Part shown: piece after piece, positions 5,397-5,553 of the stretch
Position numbering within the stretch: the first letter of the stretch is position 1
Layout of the letters: each line of letters opens with the position of its first letter
From: JAOPZW01 sp036379935
GTDB lineage: Bacteria > Actinomycetota > Thermoleophilia > Solirubrobacterales > Solirubrobacteraceae
Reading direction: 5' to 3'
Length of the DNA: 5,553 bases
Assembly: GCA_036379935.1 (NCBI GenBank)
Contig: DASVFT010000127.1
Span: 1-5,553 of the forward strand
Program-made: the position numbers and the translations under genes
The notes under the pieces: generated by a model
Seen by the model: only the letters and a program-made list of their open reading frames with translations
The model's database searches: none
What the model was told of the DNA's origin: nothing

Positions 5397-5553
5397 AGCC
5401 GCACGCCGCGCTCGGCGAGGAGCTCCTCGACGCCGGCGGGCGGGTGGCCCTCGAACTCGGCGCGGGCCGCGAGCGCCAGCAGCTCGAGCGGCTCCTGGTC
5501 GATCTCGTCGCGGCGGTAGGTCAGATAGGTGGCCACCGCCGCCGCGAGCTGCA
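5393..5553 (-). CDS. C-terminal 52 residues of an unrecognised protein; 5' end outside window
   Basis: Read on the minus strand, the frame is open from the window edge to a TAG at 5395-5393. It encodes a helical end containing VATYLTYRRDEIDQEP, LELLALAARAEFEG and VEELLAERGVRL. Nearly every third codon position is G or C on this strand (the one clear exception is a TAT), whereas the plus strand shows no plausible gene here, so coding is well supported although the segment is short. The protein end is amphipathic and acidic, without membrane segments. I do not recognise the family. Its stop codon shares three bases with the stop of the convergent winged-helix gene. Confidence 0.7.
   Translation of the reverse strand, partial: QLAAAVATYLTYRRDEIDQEPLELLALAARAEFEGHPPAGVEELLAERGVRL

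Overview
The window is a compact, very GC-rich stretch in which almost every third codon position is G or C. Gaps between genes are only about 15 to 45 bases, and most genes lie on the plus strand. Gene style, protein sequences and the apparent use of near-leaderless starts suggest a high-GC actinobacterium, possibly of the Thermoleophilia/Solirubrobacterales type. That lineage is an inference: there is no rRNA or other marker gene here to prove it.

Layout from left to right. At 1-747 lies the C-terminal EAL (cyclic-di-GMP phosphodiesterase-type) domain of a protein that starts outside the window. At 780-1952 is an NAD(P)H:FAD oxidoreductase of the ferredoxin/rubredoxin reductase (AIF-like) group. 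At 1990-3357 is a full-length PLP-dependent tryptophanase (tryptophan indole-lyase). At 3374-3613 is a small acidic helical protein of unknown function. At 3655-5124 is a 12-TM-type major facilitator transporter. At 5121-5396 is a small Arg-rich probable winged-helix protein that overlaps the transporter gene by ATGA. At 5393-5553, on the minus strand, is the C-terminal end of an unrecognised gene whose stop codon overlaps that of the winged-helix gene in a shared CTAG.

Three of the genes (reductase, tryptophanase, small protein) each have a GTANNNT -10-like element a few bases before the ATG and no good Shine-Dalgarno sequence. They are therefore probably transcribed from their own promoters on very short leaders or none, rather than as one operon. 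The transporter and winged-helix genes are the only pair that looks translationally coupled. Two inverted repeats lie at gene borders: a hairpin at the end of the tryptophanase gene and a perfect 16-base palindrome before the transporter.

Functionally, the tryptophanase would turn L-tryptophan into indole, pyruvate and ammonia. The reductase would pass electrons from NADH to an iron-sulfur protein that is not encoded here. The transporter would move a small organic solute. No shared pathway can be proven from the window. I found no CRISPR array, mobile element, tRNA, rRNA, phage gene or clear defence system, and I do not see an evident new multi-gene system. The best leads are the leaderless-promoter pattern, the substituted metal/catalytic-region motif in the EAL domain, the tryptophanase with mixed tryptophanase/tyrosine phenol-lyase character, and the transporter/winged-helix pair behind a palindrome.
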